Assembly: GCA_009823505.1 (NCBI GenBank)
Contig: VZQC01008066.1
Location: 277,684 to 341,683 of the forward strand
Length of the DNA stretch: 64,000 nt
Direction of reading: 5' to 3'
Origin: Rhizomys pruinosus
Lineage: Eukaryota > Chordata > Mammalia > Rodentia > Spalacidae
This document shows, piece by piece, positions 1-10,460 of this stretch; the stretch's first letter is position 1; each line of letters begins with the position of its first letter. Made by a program: the position numbers and the translations under genes. The notes beneath the pieces were generated by a model. That model worked only from the letters and a program-made list of their open reading frames with translations, was not told the DNA's origin and searched no databases.

Positions 1-531
1 GCTGCAACTGCCAGAAAAGATGCCTACCACCACCAGCAGAAAGGGGCCAAGCCCCAAGTATCGCCAGAACCCCTGCCAGTGCCCTGGCCCCTTGCTACCC
101 TTTCCCTCAGCCTGCTGAGTGAGAGTTGAAAAGGATTCTTCACAGAACACCTGGCAGACTACCCAAGAAAAATTGATAGCTAGGTTATAGTTTGTTGTAA
201 TTAGAGAACCAAGGCTGTGATCTCCACACTGGTGTATTCTTTCTACACCAAGAGCTTCAAAACAGGAATAACCCTCCAGGCCTCTCTGTCTGAGGGTTGA
301 CTACAGAGCCACCCTAGTGAAAAGTATGTTCTTGCAGCAGTGCTGATGGCCGTTGTCCTTGATGACCCTCAGTATAGCGGGGGCTGTCCGAACAGTAAAG
401 TAGGGGGAGCATTTGATCTTGAAAAGCTTTCAGGTTTCATGTGCTTTACCTTCCAGGGAATTGGAAACTTTCTGTTGCTATTCCAGTAAAGTTGGTGTTT
501 ATTTTCTTGTAAAAAAAAAAAAAAAAAAAAA
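1..531 (+). pseudogene. PHF5A: 3' UTR part of PHF5A retrocopy, copy 1
   Basis: Identical, apart from a G/T difference at 197, to the sequence that follows the PHF5A-like reading frame at 13428-13968, so this is the 3' UTR of a second copy of the same retrocopy whose coding part lies left of the window. A variant polyadenylation signal (agtaaa, 485-490) is followed 20 nt later by a 21-nt A run (511-531), the mark of a reverse-transcribed mRNA. No coding potential is visible. Confidence 0.85.
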
Positions 532-626
532 GGGAAGGGGAAGGAATCCAAGGGAAAGGCAGAACCATGCTAGGGTGGGGCTCCTTAGATTTTGGTAATT
601 TTGTCCCATCAAATTTTGTCCTCTAA

Positions 627-773
627 GGGGCTGAAGAGATGGCTTAGCAGTTAAGAGCACTTGCTGCTTTTTCAGAGGGCCTGAGTTTGGCTTCCAGCAA
701 CTATGCTGGGTAGCTCATAATTGCCTGTAACTCCACCTTTAGGGGCTCTGATGTCCTCTTCCATCCTCCTCGG
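627..773 (+). mobile_element. B2-type SINE
   Basis: Starts 'ggggctgaagagatggctta', the A-box region of a tRNA-derived B2, continues through 'gttaagagcacttgctgc', and ends in a (CA)n tail. Degenerate. Counterpart in copy 2 at about 14096-14245. Confidence 0.8.

Positions 774-814
<41 letters not shown>
774..814. repeat. (CA)n microsatellite
   Basis: About 20 CA dinucleotides directly abut the 3' end of the B2 SINE. In copy 2 (about 14248-14293) the tract is shorter and interrupted. Confidence 0.95.
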
Positions 815-819
<5 letters not shown>

Positions 820-865
820 AAAAAGAATTCTTGAAAAAATTGTCCTTGGAACTACAGAGGTGGCA

Positions 866-1048
866 CAAGGACCTGGATTTGGATCCCAGCACCCACATGA
901 CAACTGACAACCATCCTTAACTCCACTCCAACTCCAGAGGATACAATGCCCTCTTCTGGCCTCTGCAAGCATTGCAGGCAGGAGTGCACTTACATACATG
1001 CAGGCAAAAGCCCTGTATGCACATAAACAAACAAACAAACAAAAACAA
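866..1048 (+). mobile_element. B2-type SINE, 5' truncated
   Basis: Contains 'ggatcccagcacccacatga', 'ccctcttctggcctctgc' and 'acatacatgcaggcaaaa' with a (CAAA)n-type tail. The tRNA-like 5' end is missing. Counterpart in copy 2 at 14345-14540. Confidence 0.75.
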
Positions 1049-1050
1049 AG

Positions 1051-1830
1051 GCTGCTTCCTACTCCCCCTCCCAGGGATTTTGGCAACTGTCACATTTAGC
1101 AACTGCAGAGGCAGGAAGACTTATTGGGAACACTCGGAATTTAAAAAGCCTGCCCAAGGAAGGGTATTCCAGGAACACCAATGAGGGAGCAGGGGAAGGA
1201 TTTAAGAAAGGGAGCCCCAGAATCCTGTAAAGGGCCAGACCTAGAGCTCCTGCCTGGGATTCCCAACTCTGGGGGCCTCTCCCACCCCAGGAGGAGTTGT
1301 CAGTTGTCAGTACTAAGGTCTGCCATTTCTCCTCTCTTCTCTCCCTGTCAGTGTTGACCTGTCCCCCCTGCCTGCAGCTCCGTTGGTCTGAGCTCCACCT
1401 TCCTCCTGCTCTCCAAGCCTGCTACGCTTTCTTCAGGGCTAGCTCCCCCAACTTCTTTGGGCTCCCTGCGCCCTAGCCTCTCTCCCTCACCCTGCTCCAT
1501 CTCCCGGATTTCTCGCCCTGCTTCCACAGTTGCCATGGTAGTGACCTCACTCCTGCTAAGATGTGCTCTTGGATCCATTTCTTGCTAGTGGCTTCTTAGC
1601 TGTCCCTCTCTCCCCATGCCTCCCTGTCCACCTTATTTCTCTGAGAGCTGTCCCTGCTGCAGTGAGTGGCTCCTACTGGCCTGTTGGGCTGCACCAGCCC
1701 GGGGCTCCCACCTGCCCTTTTCCTTTGCCCTTGTGTTCATTTTCTGCCTTTCCCAGATGTCTCAAGTCTTTGTTCCATGGAACACATGATAAATATTCCT
1801 CATTCCTCAACCCTGCAGTAACTTCAGTCT
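1051..1830. other. Unique DNA, no gene seen
   Basis: No convincing coding frame or repeat. This is one of the cleanest parts of the duplication: 14551-15335 matches with only a few substitutions, which makes it useful for dating the two copies. Confidence 0.6.
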
Positions 1831-1831
1831 C

Positions 1832-1945
1832 AGGGAATCTGATGCCCTCTTTCTGCTCTGCGCACACATGGTACATGTAAACTCACAGAGCACACACACA
1901 CACACACATACACATGCATAAAAATAAACTACAAATTAAAAACTG
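1832..1945 (+). mobile_element. B2 3' fragment
   Basis: Carries the B2 3' part (gatgccctctttctgctctg, CA-rich tail, catgcataaaaataaact). It lies immediately upstream of a B1. Confidence 0.7.
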
Positions 1946-1950
1946 TCCTA

Positions 1951-2130
1951 GCCGGGCGTGGTGGCGCACACCTTTAATCCTAGCACTTGGGAGGCAGAGG
2001 CAGGTAGATCTTTGTGAGTTCAAGGCCAGCCCGGTCTACAGAGAGTTCCAGGACAACCGGGCTACAGGGAGACCCTGTCTTGAAAAGGCTAAAAACAAAA
2101 CCAACCAACCAACCAAACAAACAAACAAAA
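1951..2130 (+). mobile_element. B1 SINE
   Basis: Full-length 7SL-derived B1 beginning 'gccgggcgtggtggcgcaca' and ending in the lineage-typical 'ctacagggagaccctgtctt', then an A/C-rich tail with (CCAA)n. Copy 2 has a noisy version at about 15443-15625. Confidence 0.95.
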
Positions 2131-2465
2131 AGTGTCCTTTAAATAGTAGTCGTGACTGGGATGAGCCATGGGCGCTCACACGGAGATTGCTTCCCCAGCA
2201 GATTCCATGGGGACCTTGCCAGCTCTCCTGGTACCTTCCTTATGCCAAGCTGTCTGTGACACTGCAGGAGAGAGGATGACGAGGGGCTCAGTAGATTGGA
2301 ATTTTTCAGGGACTTGAGAGAGAATCCAACCCAAGCAAAGGGCAGAAGTGAGTGCGAGGAGAAGCAAGTTCTTGTAGTTCTGCACGGGCTGTACATCTAA
2401 AAGTGTTTTTCCTTCAAGAGAACCAAGGACATAACGAACTATATATTTTTAAATATTTTATTATT

Positions 2466-2693
2466 GGGCTGGAGAGATGGCCTAGCGGTTAAGAGCACCA
2501 ACTGCTCTTGCAGAGGATCCGGGTTCAATCCCCAGCACCTACATGGTGGCTAAAAACCATCTTTAACTCCAGTTCCAGGGGAATCCGACACCCTCCTCTG
2601 ACCTCCACAGCATTGCAGGACACGGGTGCACAAACCTGCATGCAGACAGTACATTCATACACATAAAAAATAAATTAAAATTAAAAAAATATT
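2466..2693 (+). mobile_element. B2 SINE
   Basis: Full-length B2 from 'gggctggagagatggcctag' through 'acagtacattcatacacata' and an A/T-rich tail. Its tail meets the tail of the next, opposite-strand B2. Confidence 0.95.
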
Positions 2694-2879
2694 TTTATTT
2701 TTTATGTGTATGAGCATATTGCCTGCATGTATGCAAGTGCACCCTTGTCACGCAATGCCCACAGAGGTCAGAAGAGTTACAGATGGTTGGTAGCTGCCAT
2801 GTAGGAGCTCGGATTCAAACCAGGGTCCTTTGCAAGAGCAGCCAGTGCTCTTAACTGCTCAGCCATCTCTCCAGCCCCC
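2694..2879 (-). mobile_element. B2 SINE, inverted partner
   Basis: Reverse-complement B2 ending on the + strand in 'gccatctctccagcccccc'. Together with 2466-2693 it forms a tail-to-tail inverted SINE pair. Confidence 0.93.
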
Positions 2880-2984
2880 CAAATAGACTATTTTAATGGC
2901 TTTATCGGGACATGCTTTCAGGACCAGGGCTGCGTTGAGACCTATGAATGTCATTACAGCCTCAGAGGGGTTATACCACCTACT

Positions 2985-3085
2985 TCCTGTGGAGCTTTGA
3001 GGCCAGAGATGGTGTTGACTTGTCACCAGGCCACACAGCTAGTAAGTGACAAAGCCTGAGCTAAACAGCCAGGCCTGACTTTTCT
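2985..3085 (-). mobile_element. MIR-like ancient SINE
   Basis: Contains 'caccaggccacacagctagt' followed by 'aagtgacaaagcctgagc', resembling the reverse-orientation MIR core. Degraded, as expected for a mammalian-wide repeat. Confidence 0.65.
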
Positions 3086-3089
3086 GTTT

Positions 3090-4640
3090 AGGAATTTTCG
3101 GTCTTCCTCCTGAACAGCTGTCTCCTGGTTACCCCGGACCCTCTCATCCTCCCTACCCATCACCAGGAGTAGGCCTTGCCTCAAGGTGTGGGTAGACCTC
3201 TACCATGTCCCCGGCTTCGCCAGTGTCTAGAGATATCTCCTGCCCCCACAGTGAGGACGCAAAGCTTTTAGCTTCTGATGTTCCCAGACAGCCAGGGCTT
3301 GCAGCCAAGCGCATCCCTTCTGGGCTGGGCCCCCAGGGTGTACCCCGTCACAACCCAGGAATGCTGGCATCCAAACGCCAGCTGTCAGCCAAGCTGGGGC
3401 CCCTGATAGCTGACAGGAGCTGACACCATTGGAGAGAAAGGCTGGGCTGAGGGGCAAAGCAAAGTCACCTGGGCTTTTAAGAGCAGAGTAAGGAAGCTGG
3501 GCCTTCAGCCCTCACCAATATGCGGACTCTGCCTAACAGCCAGGGCGTGCCCCAAAACTGCTCCAAGGCCGCTGATGCTGCTAACCATGCTTTAAAACAG
3601 GCCTCCCAGCTAGACGACGATGTCTTGTGGGCCTCCAGGGCCCCCACTGCAGCCCCCACTGGCCTGGCCTGAGGTTCCCCAAATCCTCATTGGGAACATG
3701 GCCGCCATTCTCTGGGGCTCTCCCTCCTCAGGACCCGGGACCCTCTACTTCCTGCTCCCCCTGCAATGCCTGCCCAACACCAGCAGCTGCTGGAGTGAGA
3801 TTTATGTGTGTGCCATTGGGGGTTTTATAAAGAAAAGAGGGTGTGTATTCGTAAGGAAGGAAGAAGCCAGCATTTATTAAGGGCCTATTGTGTGGCAGGC
3901 ACGTTGGAAAACATCACTTCCCCTGGCCCTTGGCTCTGTAAGGAGCCCTTGAAGCATCGTGGTGGGGGTGAAGAAGATGGAGCTGGCGAAGCTCCTGGGA
4001 GACTCGTCAACAGTTTGAGGAGTGGACAGGCGAGCACGCTTCCCCACACACAGGAGAACGCTACGGCTTGGGGTCCTCCTGCTCAAGCAAGGCCTACAAA
4101 GCCATGGTGGTGGTGGTGGTGCGGTGACGTCCTTCTGGGATCAGTGGGAGGCTGGTAAAGAGTTAAATGAGTTTGGGATCTAATCAGGTTGACTATCCAG
4201 AACAACATAGCTGCTGAATGGAAAAGGGAGTTGGGGGTGGTGGTGGGAGTCAGAGGGACCCCAGCGGGGTCCCTTCCACCTTTTGGTCTTGGGCTGTGTG
4301 GCATTTCTGTCGTTTGTTTCCACTCTGAGTTGGCAGCAAGTTCATGGTGCTAATCTCTTGGTCAAGATCCCAGGAGGGGGCAGTGTAGGCCTCAGTCTCC
4401 CCTTTGGGAAATAACATCCATCAGAGGCTTTCCCAAGACTATCCCAGGATGAGCCACGGTTTGGACTGAAACCCACACTTCTGTAAGTTGTGTGGCTGTT
4501 AGAACTCTGGGTCCTGATGGGAAGAAAGGTCAGAAGCCATGGGCCTAGCCTGGGTCAGGCAGAGTCCATCACCAGGAGCCGCACCCGCTGCCTGGGCTCA
4601 AAATAGCTTTCCAGACGCAAGGACATATTTTATCTCAATC
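3090..4640. other. Mostly unique DNA, no gene seen
   Basis: No supported coding frame. About 3862-3930 (tttattaagggcctattgtg, then tggcaggcacgtt) resembles an old MIR/L2-type repeat. A (GGT)n run lies at about 4105-4121. The counterpart is clean at 16940-17225 and then heavily disrupted at 17226-19232. Confidence 0.5.
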
Positions 4641-4643
4641 TGT

Positions 4644-4646
<3 letters not shown>

Positions 4647-4691
<45 letters not shown>
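4647..4691. repeat. (CA)n microsatellite
   Basis: An uninterrupted run of about 21 CA units ending in 'aaaataaacatcc'. Copy 2 has no recognisable CA run at the corresponding place (about 18890-18980), one sign of base-level corruption there. Confidence 0.95.
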
Positions 4692-4694
<3 letters not shown>

Positions 4695-5350
4695 AAACAT
4701 CCCCACAACTCAACGGGGCCAGGCTCTGGAGAGGGAAAAGGGACCGGGGTACAGCTGGCCGCCCACTGAGAGGCCAGGTTTTGTCCTTTTAATTCCTTTC
4801 TTGGGGTCGTGACTCTGCTTCCTGACGTGAGTGTGGGGACTCCCACTGCTTTCCCAGGGCCCAGTGACTTGTTCTTGGGGTCAGGCTGCCCTTTTCTTCG
4901 GGGTCACATGCCTCAGACATTGTGACGCTGATGGGACAGCTGCAGGGACGGCATATGGAAGAGCAGGACACAGCTCTGTCCTCAAGGCGCTTCCTGGCCG
5001 CTGGGAGGCCCTGCTGGGCTTCACGTCTGGAACCCAGAGATGATGAGAGCAGATTCTTCACAGAGAGCCTGGTACCCACTAGCCACTTCCTCTGACCTCT
5101 TCCTCTTGGTCTTCCTGCCAAGCCATTATAAGGTGTTTAATACCACTTCCCTCTTCAGGTGAAAGCTTGGAATGGGCACCATCTGGTTAGGGCTTCATGA
5201 TCAGGACCGAGTTTCCATCCTTCGCTTCCACTTGCAGACTGATGGGTAAGTTAGATGAGTCCAGAGTCGCTTGAGAACCTCTATTCTTCCCTTGGGCTAT
5301 GGTAATCTGGGGTCCTGGGACTGAGTGGGAAGATAGAAATGAAACTTGGT

Positions 5351-5448
5351 AGATGCTGGAGAGATGGCTCAACAGTTAAGACCACTGACTGCTCTTGCAG
5401 AGGACCCGGGTCTGAATCCCAGCACCTGCATGGTGGCTAAGAACTGTC
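5351..5448 (+). mobile_element. B2 5' half (part of a B2/B1 chimera)
   Basis: The 5' half of a B2 (gctggagagatggctcaaca ... gcacctgcatggtggctaag) stops at 'aactgtc' and continues without spacer into a B1 that lacks its own 5' end. Confidence 0.85.
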
Positions 5449-5570
5449 TTAATCCCAGCACTTGGGAGGCAAAGGCAAGCAGATCTCTGTGAGTTCAAGG
5501 CCAGCGTGGTCTACATAGCGAGCTCTAGGCCAGCTGGGACTAAAGGGAGACCCTGTCTCACTCAAAAAGA
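5449..5570 (+). mobile_element. B1 SINE, 5' truncated
   Basis: Begins inside B1 at 'ttaatcccagcacttgggag' and runs to 'gggagaccctgtctcactca', fused directly to a B2 5' half on its left and followed by an (AAAT)n tail. Confidence 0.9.
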
Positions 5571-5590
5571 CCAATAAATAAATAAATAGA

Positions 5591-5625
<35 letters not shown>

Positions 5626-5640
5626 AAATAAATAAATGAA
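5571..5640. repeat. (AAAT)n microsatellite
   Basis: About 16 tetranucleotide units with one 'gata' interruption, derived from the B1 tail. Confidence 0.95.
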
Positions 5641-5887
5641 ACTTGGAGTGTGGGTTGAATTGAGCCCTGTCCCCCAAATATAATGGAGTCTTAACTGCTG
5701 GCACCCTGAATGTGATATTACCTGAACATAAGATCTTTGATGTAAACAAGTTAAAATAAAGTAAATAAGTAGGGCAGGTTCTAGTCCAATGTGACTAGTG
5801 TTTTTCTTCCTTTTAATGTGTATATGTGTGTGTATGTCCTCATATGCAGTCAAGCGTTGTTAGTCCTTTGGCACTGTCAATCTTGTT

Positions 5888-6125
5888 CTTTAGAGACAGG
5901 GTTTCTCCCTGGCTGGGGCTTGCCCACTAGGTTTGACTGGCTGGTGAATGACAGTCCAGGGAATCGGCCTGTCTCTGCCTCCCCAGCCCTGGGATCACAA
6001 GCACAGCCTGCTATACCCTTAGCATTGTTACGCGGGTTCCAGGGATCAAATTCAGATCCTCAGCCTTGTAAGGCAAGCTCTTTACTGACTCAGCATTGTG
6101 CTTACAGGCAAGGCAAACACTTTAT
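5888..6125 (-). mobile_element. B4-like composite SINE
   Basis: Read from the + strand, a degraded reverse B1 part (gagacagggtttctccctgg ... ctgcctccccagccctggga) is followed by a reverse tRNA/ID-like part (ggatcaaattcagatcctca ... tttactgactcagca), the B1+ID arrangement of B4. Confidence 0.55.
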
Positions 6126-6193
6126 CAACTGAGTCATATCCCTCCGCCACCCCTCCACCCCCAGCCAGTGGGTGGTGCTGATGTAAGAAGAGA

Positions 6194-6310
6194 GAAGCCT
6201 GGTGTGATGGCACATGCCTGTAATCTCAGCATTCAGGAAGGCTAAGGTAGAAGGATCTCTAAGTTTGAGGAAAGCCTGGGCTATATAATGAGACTCTGTC
6301 TCAAAACCAT
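6194..6310 (+). mobile_element. Old B1-like SINE
   Basis: Degenerate B1/proto-B1: 'gcctggtgtgatggcacatg', 'cctgtaatctcagcattcag', 'gagactctgtctcaaaacc'. Confidence 0.7.
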
Positions 6311-6595
6311 CGTGAATAGTGACAACATACTGGGAAGCTCAAAGGAACACAACATGCTATTGGGGAGCTAGTGAACCCACACAGTGTGGCACTGCCCGCT
6401 GTCCCTCAGCCCCCTTCGGAAGCAGGCAGAGCTGGACCCCCAGAGGCACAGTCAGGGCACTTAGGCTTTGGCCGATGGACTCTCTCAGTCCGTCTGTCTG
6501 GGCAGTCCTCAGAGGAAGGGTTGTCTCTGAGTGGGGACCACTTCCTGGGGACCACTTCCTGGGTGTACGTGTGCTCTGAGCTTCTTTTGTTTTAC

Positions 6596-6846
6596 TTTTT
6601 TTTTTTTAAAGGGTTTTTTTTTTTTTTTTTTTTATGAATGTACTGTTTTGCGTGTAGGTCTTTGCTCCCGTGTCATGCAATGCCGCGGAGGTCAGAAGAG
6701 GGCGTCGGATTCCCCTGGAACTGGAGTTCTCCTGGAATTGGAGTTTCAGACGGTTCTCGGCCACCATGTGGGTGCTGGGGATCGAACCCGGGTCCTCTGC
6801 AAGAGCGGTCGGCGCTCTTAACCGCTAGGCCATCTCTCCAGCCCCC
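6596..6846 (-). mobile_element. B2 SINE with internal duplication
   Basis: Reverse B2 with a long T tract (the A tail), then 'tgaatgtactgttttgcgtg' to 'ggccatctctccagccccc'. It carries the doubled segment around 6716-6750, where a 'ctggaactggagtt' unit is followed by 'ctcctggaattggagttt'. Confidence 0.95.
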
Positions 6847-6974
6847 TTTTGTTTTACTTTTAAAAAGCTTTTTATCCCAGCACTGAGAGGCATCTCCTTT
6901 TCTTAAAAAAATTCAAATACTACCTTTCACAGGTTCTTTTTTCATCTGGCCTGCATGATTTGGGGATGGGTTTG

Positions 6975-7075
6975 AGGTCTGTTTGTTTGTTGAGGCAAGG
7001 TCTCTATGAGCCCAGGCTGGCCTAGAATTCTCCTTCCTCTTAGAGCTGGAGCCACAGGTGAGAGCCCCACACTGC
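6975..7075 (-). mobile_element. Old B1-like fragment
   Basis: Weak similarity to a reverse B1: 'gaggcaaggtctctatgagc', 'ccaggctggcctagaattct'. Strongly diverged. Confidence 0.4.
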
Positions 7076-7227
7076 TTCCTTGCAGTCTGCTTGATCTACG
7101 TGGATAGCTCATAGAGCAAAACTCCCCTGTCCTGCTCTTGCTCTTTTGGAATGTCTTTGTAACATTTAAAAAAAATCTTTTATTGGTCATTTTGTTTCTT
7201 CTTTCCTATTTTTTTTTTTCTTTTTGT

Positions 7228-7306
7228 GATACTGAGGGTCAAATCATCCCCACCCTCCTGCCCCACACACTAGGCAAGTGCTCTACCACTGAGTTAGATG
7301 TCCAGG
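7228..7306 (-). mobile_element. ID-like element or B4 ID half
   Basis: The reverse orientation of an ID core is visible as 'ggcaagtgctctaccactga' with 'actgagggtcaaatc' before it. Probably ID-derived; family assignment is uncertain. Confidence 0.5.
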
Positions 7307-7327
7307 CCTAAAAAATTTCTCTTTCTG

Positions 7328-7478
7328 CTGGACATGGTGGTGCACACCTTTAATCCCAGCACTTGGGAGGCAGAGGCAGATGGATCTCTGTGAGTTCAAG
7401 GCCAGCCTGGACTACAGAGTGAGTTCCAGGCGAGCTAGGGCTACAGGGAGATCCTGTCTCAAAAATACCAAAAAAAAT
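7328..7478 (+). mobile_element. B1 SINE
   Basis: From 'ctggacatggtggtgcacac' to 'gatcctgtctcaaaaatacc'. Counterpart in copy 2 at about 22678-22835. Confidence 0.93.
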
Positions 7479-7520
7479 TTTCTCTTTCCTTATATAAAAG
7501 TTGTTTTTAAAAAAATGTTA

Positions 7521-7664
7521 GAAGCCAGATATGGTGGGCCCATGCCTTTAATCCTACCACTTGGGAGGCAGAGGCAGGTCGATCTCCATGAGATCAAGAC
7601 CAGCCTGGTCTACATATTAAGTTCCAGACCAGCTGAGGCTACAGGGAGACCCTATACCAAAAAG
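7521..7664 (+). mobile_element. B1 SINE
   Basis: Second B1 in tandem with the previous one, 'agccagatatggtgggccca' to 'gagaccctataccaaaaagg'. Counterpart in copy 2 at about 22885-23030. Confidence 0.92.
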
Positions 7665-7837
7665 GTTGGTATCAATATTAATTTGAATGATTTACTGAAA
7701 ATGCGTATAACAGAGAAACATTTCAGTATAGACAGCAACTATACACAATGTGTTTATAATTAAATATAATGGAATCTTGTTTCATGTGCTGTTTTAATTT
7801 TTGCTTATGAATACATCTTAAATTTATTCCCAGCTTT

Positions 7838-7950
7838 GCAGGTGGCACGAACCTGTGACTTGGGAGACAGAAGCAGGAGGATATGAGGTTCAAGATCATA
7901 TCAAGTTTTGGGCCAGCCTGGGCTACATGAGACCCTATCTCAAGCAAACA
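7838..7950 (+). mobile_element. Old B1-like SINE
   Basis: Diverged B1: 'gtgacttgggagacagaagc', 'ccagcctgggctacatgaga', 'ccctatctcaagc'. Counterpart in copy 2 at about 23200-23335. Confidence 0.7.
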
Positions 7951-8296
7951 AAATACTATATTTGCATGGTGGGGAATAGAAGTCTCTTATTTTTAAAAAC
8001 AGTATTTGCAGAGATTTGCATCTGAGAGCAGTTATTCTAACACATCTAACCAATTCCTCATTAAGATACTTTGGTGTTGTTTCTATTGGCTCATTTAAAA
8101 AATATTCTTAGTTCCTGTTAGAAATTGCCCTGTAAAGAATGCACGTCTTTGCCCCCCCACTAGCGTTCTGTCACACTGCCTTCTGCCTCACACAGGACTA
8201 ACACCCATGCCCTTAAGAAAGTCCCAACCACAGTTGGAGGTAGAGCAAAGTGTGAAACAGCTGGATTTTCCATAGCCTGGCTACAATGACATTCTT

Positions 8297-8794
8297 TTTT
8301 TTTAATTTTATTTTATGTATATGAGTGTTATGCCTGCATGTATTTTTTTTTAAAGCTTTGTCAAGTCTTTTTTTTTTTTTAATTTTATTTATTTCTGTAT
8401 GTGTATGAATGTACTGTCTGCATGCAGGTTTGTGCACCCGTGTCGTGCAACGCCGCGGAGGTCAGAAGAGGTATCGGATTCCCCTGGAGCTGGAGTTCTC
8501 CTGGAATTGGAGTTTCAGACGGTTTTCGGCAGCCATGTGGGTGCTGGGGATCGAACCCGGATCCTCTGTAAGAGCGGTCGGCGCTCTTAACCGCTAGGCC
8601 ATCTCTCCAGCCCGCCTGCATGTATTTAAGTGTACTTGTGTCGTGTAATGCCCGCCAAAGTCAGAAGAGGGCGTTAGATCCCTGGAACCGGAGTTACAAA
8701 TGGTTTTTAGCCAACATGTGGGTGCTGGGATCAGAACCCCATCCTTTTCGAGAGCGGCCAGAGCTCTTAACTGCTGAGCCATCTCTCCAGCCTC
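8297..8794 (-). mobile_element. Older B2 interrupted by a younger B2
   Basis: The outer reverse B2 occupies about 8297-8345 and 8614-8794 (to 'gccatctctccagcctctt'). It is split by another B2 inserted in the same orientation. The outer copy is the more diverged of the two, as expected. Confidence 0.93.
8346..8613 (-). mobile_element. Young B2 inserted into a B2
   Basis: Flanked by a perfect 14-bp target-site duplication, 'gcctgcatgtattt', at 8332-8345 and 8614-8627. Carries the internal duplication (about 8482-8517). Copy 2 has the same nested arrangement at about 23683-24214, so the insertion predates the split of the two copies. Confidence 0.95.
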
Positions 8795-9705
8795 TTAGAC
8801 TGTCTTAGCTGCATTTGCTTTGTGAATGAGACAACCTGAGTGTCCTAACAACCATGATGCGCTCAGCAAGTAACTCTAGCCAATATCAGCTCATGCTTGA
8901 GCTCCATCAAAGCTCCCTGAATTATTTTGAAGCCAATGTCCAGTCTTATATCAATGTATCTATAATTGCTTCATCAAGTCTCTCCAAAAGATAAAGGCTC
9001 TTAGTACCTCCAAACAATGAATGGTTTTCTAATATAACCAAATAGACAATATATCAAATTTCCCTGGTTGCCTTTAAAAAATAATTGTTGATAGGATTGA
9101 GGAGATAGATATTGGAAAAGCTCTCAAATTTCACTTACACAAGAATAGCTCATTTCTTCTCAGATCTTTGAAGTATTCATTTGTTTTTAGGGTATGGACC
9201 TACAGTTTTTTGCCTTACTCACTGGGTTATAATCTCTTGTCATGCTTAAAGTGTCCCCAGGTTGGCCAGGGGTGCTTGAAGCCAGCTTCTGCATCTCTTT
9301 GAGAAAGCCTGTCAATCTTTGAGAATGTCCTTACTCTCTGGCATTACAAGTTGTTCCAGGCTGACTTTCAACTTTTCCTACCTCCCCATCCGGTAATCAG
9401 GCATTCTCTGAGGAAATGCAAAAGGGTGATATTCTAATTCTATTATTCTTTATTTATTAGCTACAGTTCCTTTATTAAAGAAAACAACAACTTCCTTTCA
9501 ACAAATCTGCTAGGTTCATTTCCTCTGGTTTTACTTTAAATAGTAAGTCAAGACGAATGAGTCCTTCCCTTGACTCATCAGTTTTTACAGTAATAACACC
9601 CTTCTCAAAAGATTATCAGTAGTTGTTATTCAATATTATGATAAACTTTATTATGATAAATTTTTATATATGCTAATCTATTTTCCATTATTCTTATTGA
9701 TATTC
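8795..9705. other. A/T-rich DNA without recognised gene or repeat
   Basis: No coding frame is supported. 24215-24790 matches 8795-9370 almost perfectly. About 9607-9614 (aaaagatt) is the empty site of the B2 inserted in copy 2. Confidence 0.5.
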
Positions 9706-9755
9706 AAATGTCCTGTCCTTGGCCAATGAAAACCTGCTTTGAGTATTTGCTCTTC

Positions 9756-9757
<2 letters not shown>

Positions 9758-9803
<46 letters not shown>

Positions 9804-9809
9804 TGTGTA
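9758..9809. repeat. (TG)n microsatellite
   Basis: About 25 TG units ending 'gcgcgtgtgt'. In copy 2 (about 25507-25560) it is broken up by other bases. Confidence 0.95.
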
Positions 9810-9945
9810 TTGGGACAGGGTCTCCCTATAGCCTCAGCTGGCCTGGAACTCACTAGTAGACCAGCCTGGTCTCTGCTTCACAAAGATCCACCTGCCTCTG
9901 CCTCCTGAGTGCTAGGATTAAAGGCGTGCGCCACCACGCCTGGCT
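9810..9945 (-). mobile_element. B1 SINE
   Basis: Reverse B1: 'gggacagggtctccctatag' to 'gcgccaccacgcctggctg'. Noisy counterpart at about 25570-25712. Confidence 0.93.
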
Positions 9946-9959
9946 GATATTTGCTTTTC

Positions 9960-10400
9960 TATATGAATCAAATCCTGAAGTAACAAAACCACACTCAGTT
10001 TTCTCCCCAATGATAAGGTCATTGGGAATTTCATTTGTGGATTGTATCGATTCCACAGGTCAATTTTGGGAGAGGTGATGTCTTTGTGAGCATAAGACTA
10101 GCCGTTCATGAACATGGTATACATTCTTGTTTAGGACATCTTCAGTGTCTTTCAATGAAGTTTTGCTCAAGGCCTCACACATCTTTTGTTAGATTTATTC
10201 CAAGATATTGTGTATTTTATTGATAGTGAAAATCATATCCTTCTTAAAGTATTCTCCTTGTTTCTATATAGAAGCACAGTTGACTATTGTGCATTGATTT
10301 TATTTCAGGCAAATTATTAAATTCTCCTATTAAGTCTATAACTTGAATTCAAATTATTTTGATTTGTCTATGCCAAAAATCATATGACTTTTGGAAAATG
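9960..10400 (-). mobile_element. Old L1 ORF2 fragment
   Basis: Antisense L1 ORF2 (reverse-transcriptase region) is suggested by the order of 'gtggattgtatcgattccac', 'tcatgaacatggtatacatt', 'cttttgttagatttattcca' and 'agaagcacagttgactattg', which match the antisense L1M pattern known from mammals. No open frame remains. Repeated at about 25735-26200. Confidence 0.7.
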
Positions 10401-10426
10401 GGAGCTATTTTCCCTTCCTTTCTCTG

Positions 10427-10428
<2 letters not shown>

Positions 10429-10460
<32 letters not shown>
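10429..10460. repeat. (TA)n microsatellite ending at the N
   Basis: About 16 TA units up to the single N at 10461. In copy 2 the equivalent tract (about 26200-26240) is interrupted. Confidence 0.95.

Larger units (their letters stand above)
1..10460. repeat. Direct duplication, copy 1 (clean copy)
   Basis: This block recurs in the same orientation from 13460 to about 26230; the offset is 13459 at the left end and grows to about 15.8 kb at the right because copy 2 carries many extra bases. Position 1 lies inside the 3' UTR of a PHF5A retrocopy, so the true left end is outside the window. The right end is the (TA)n tract and single N at 10460-10461. It contains only SINEs, L1 and MIR pieces, microsatellites and unique DNA. 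Confidence 0.95.
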
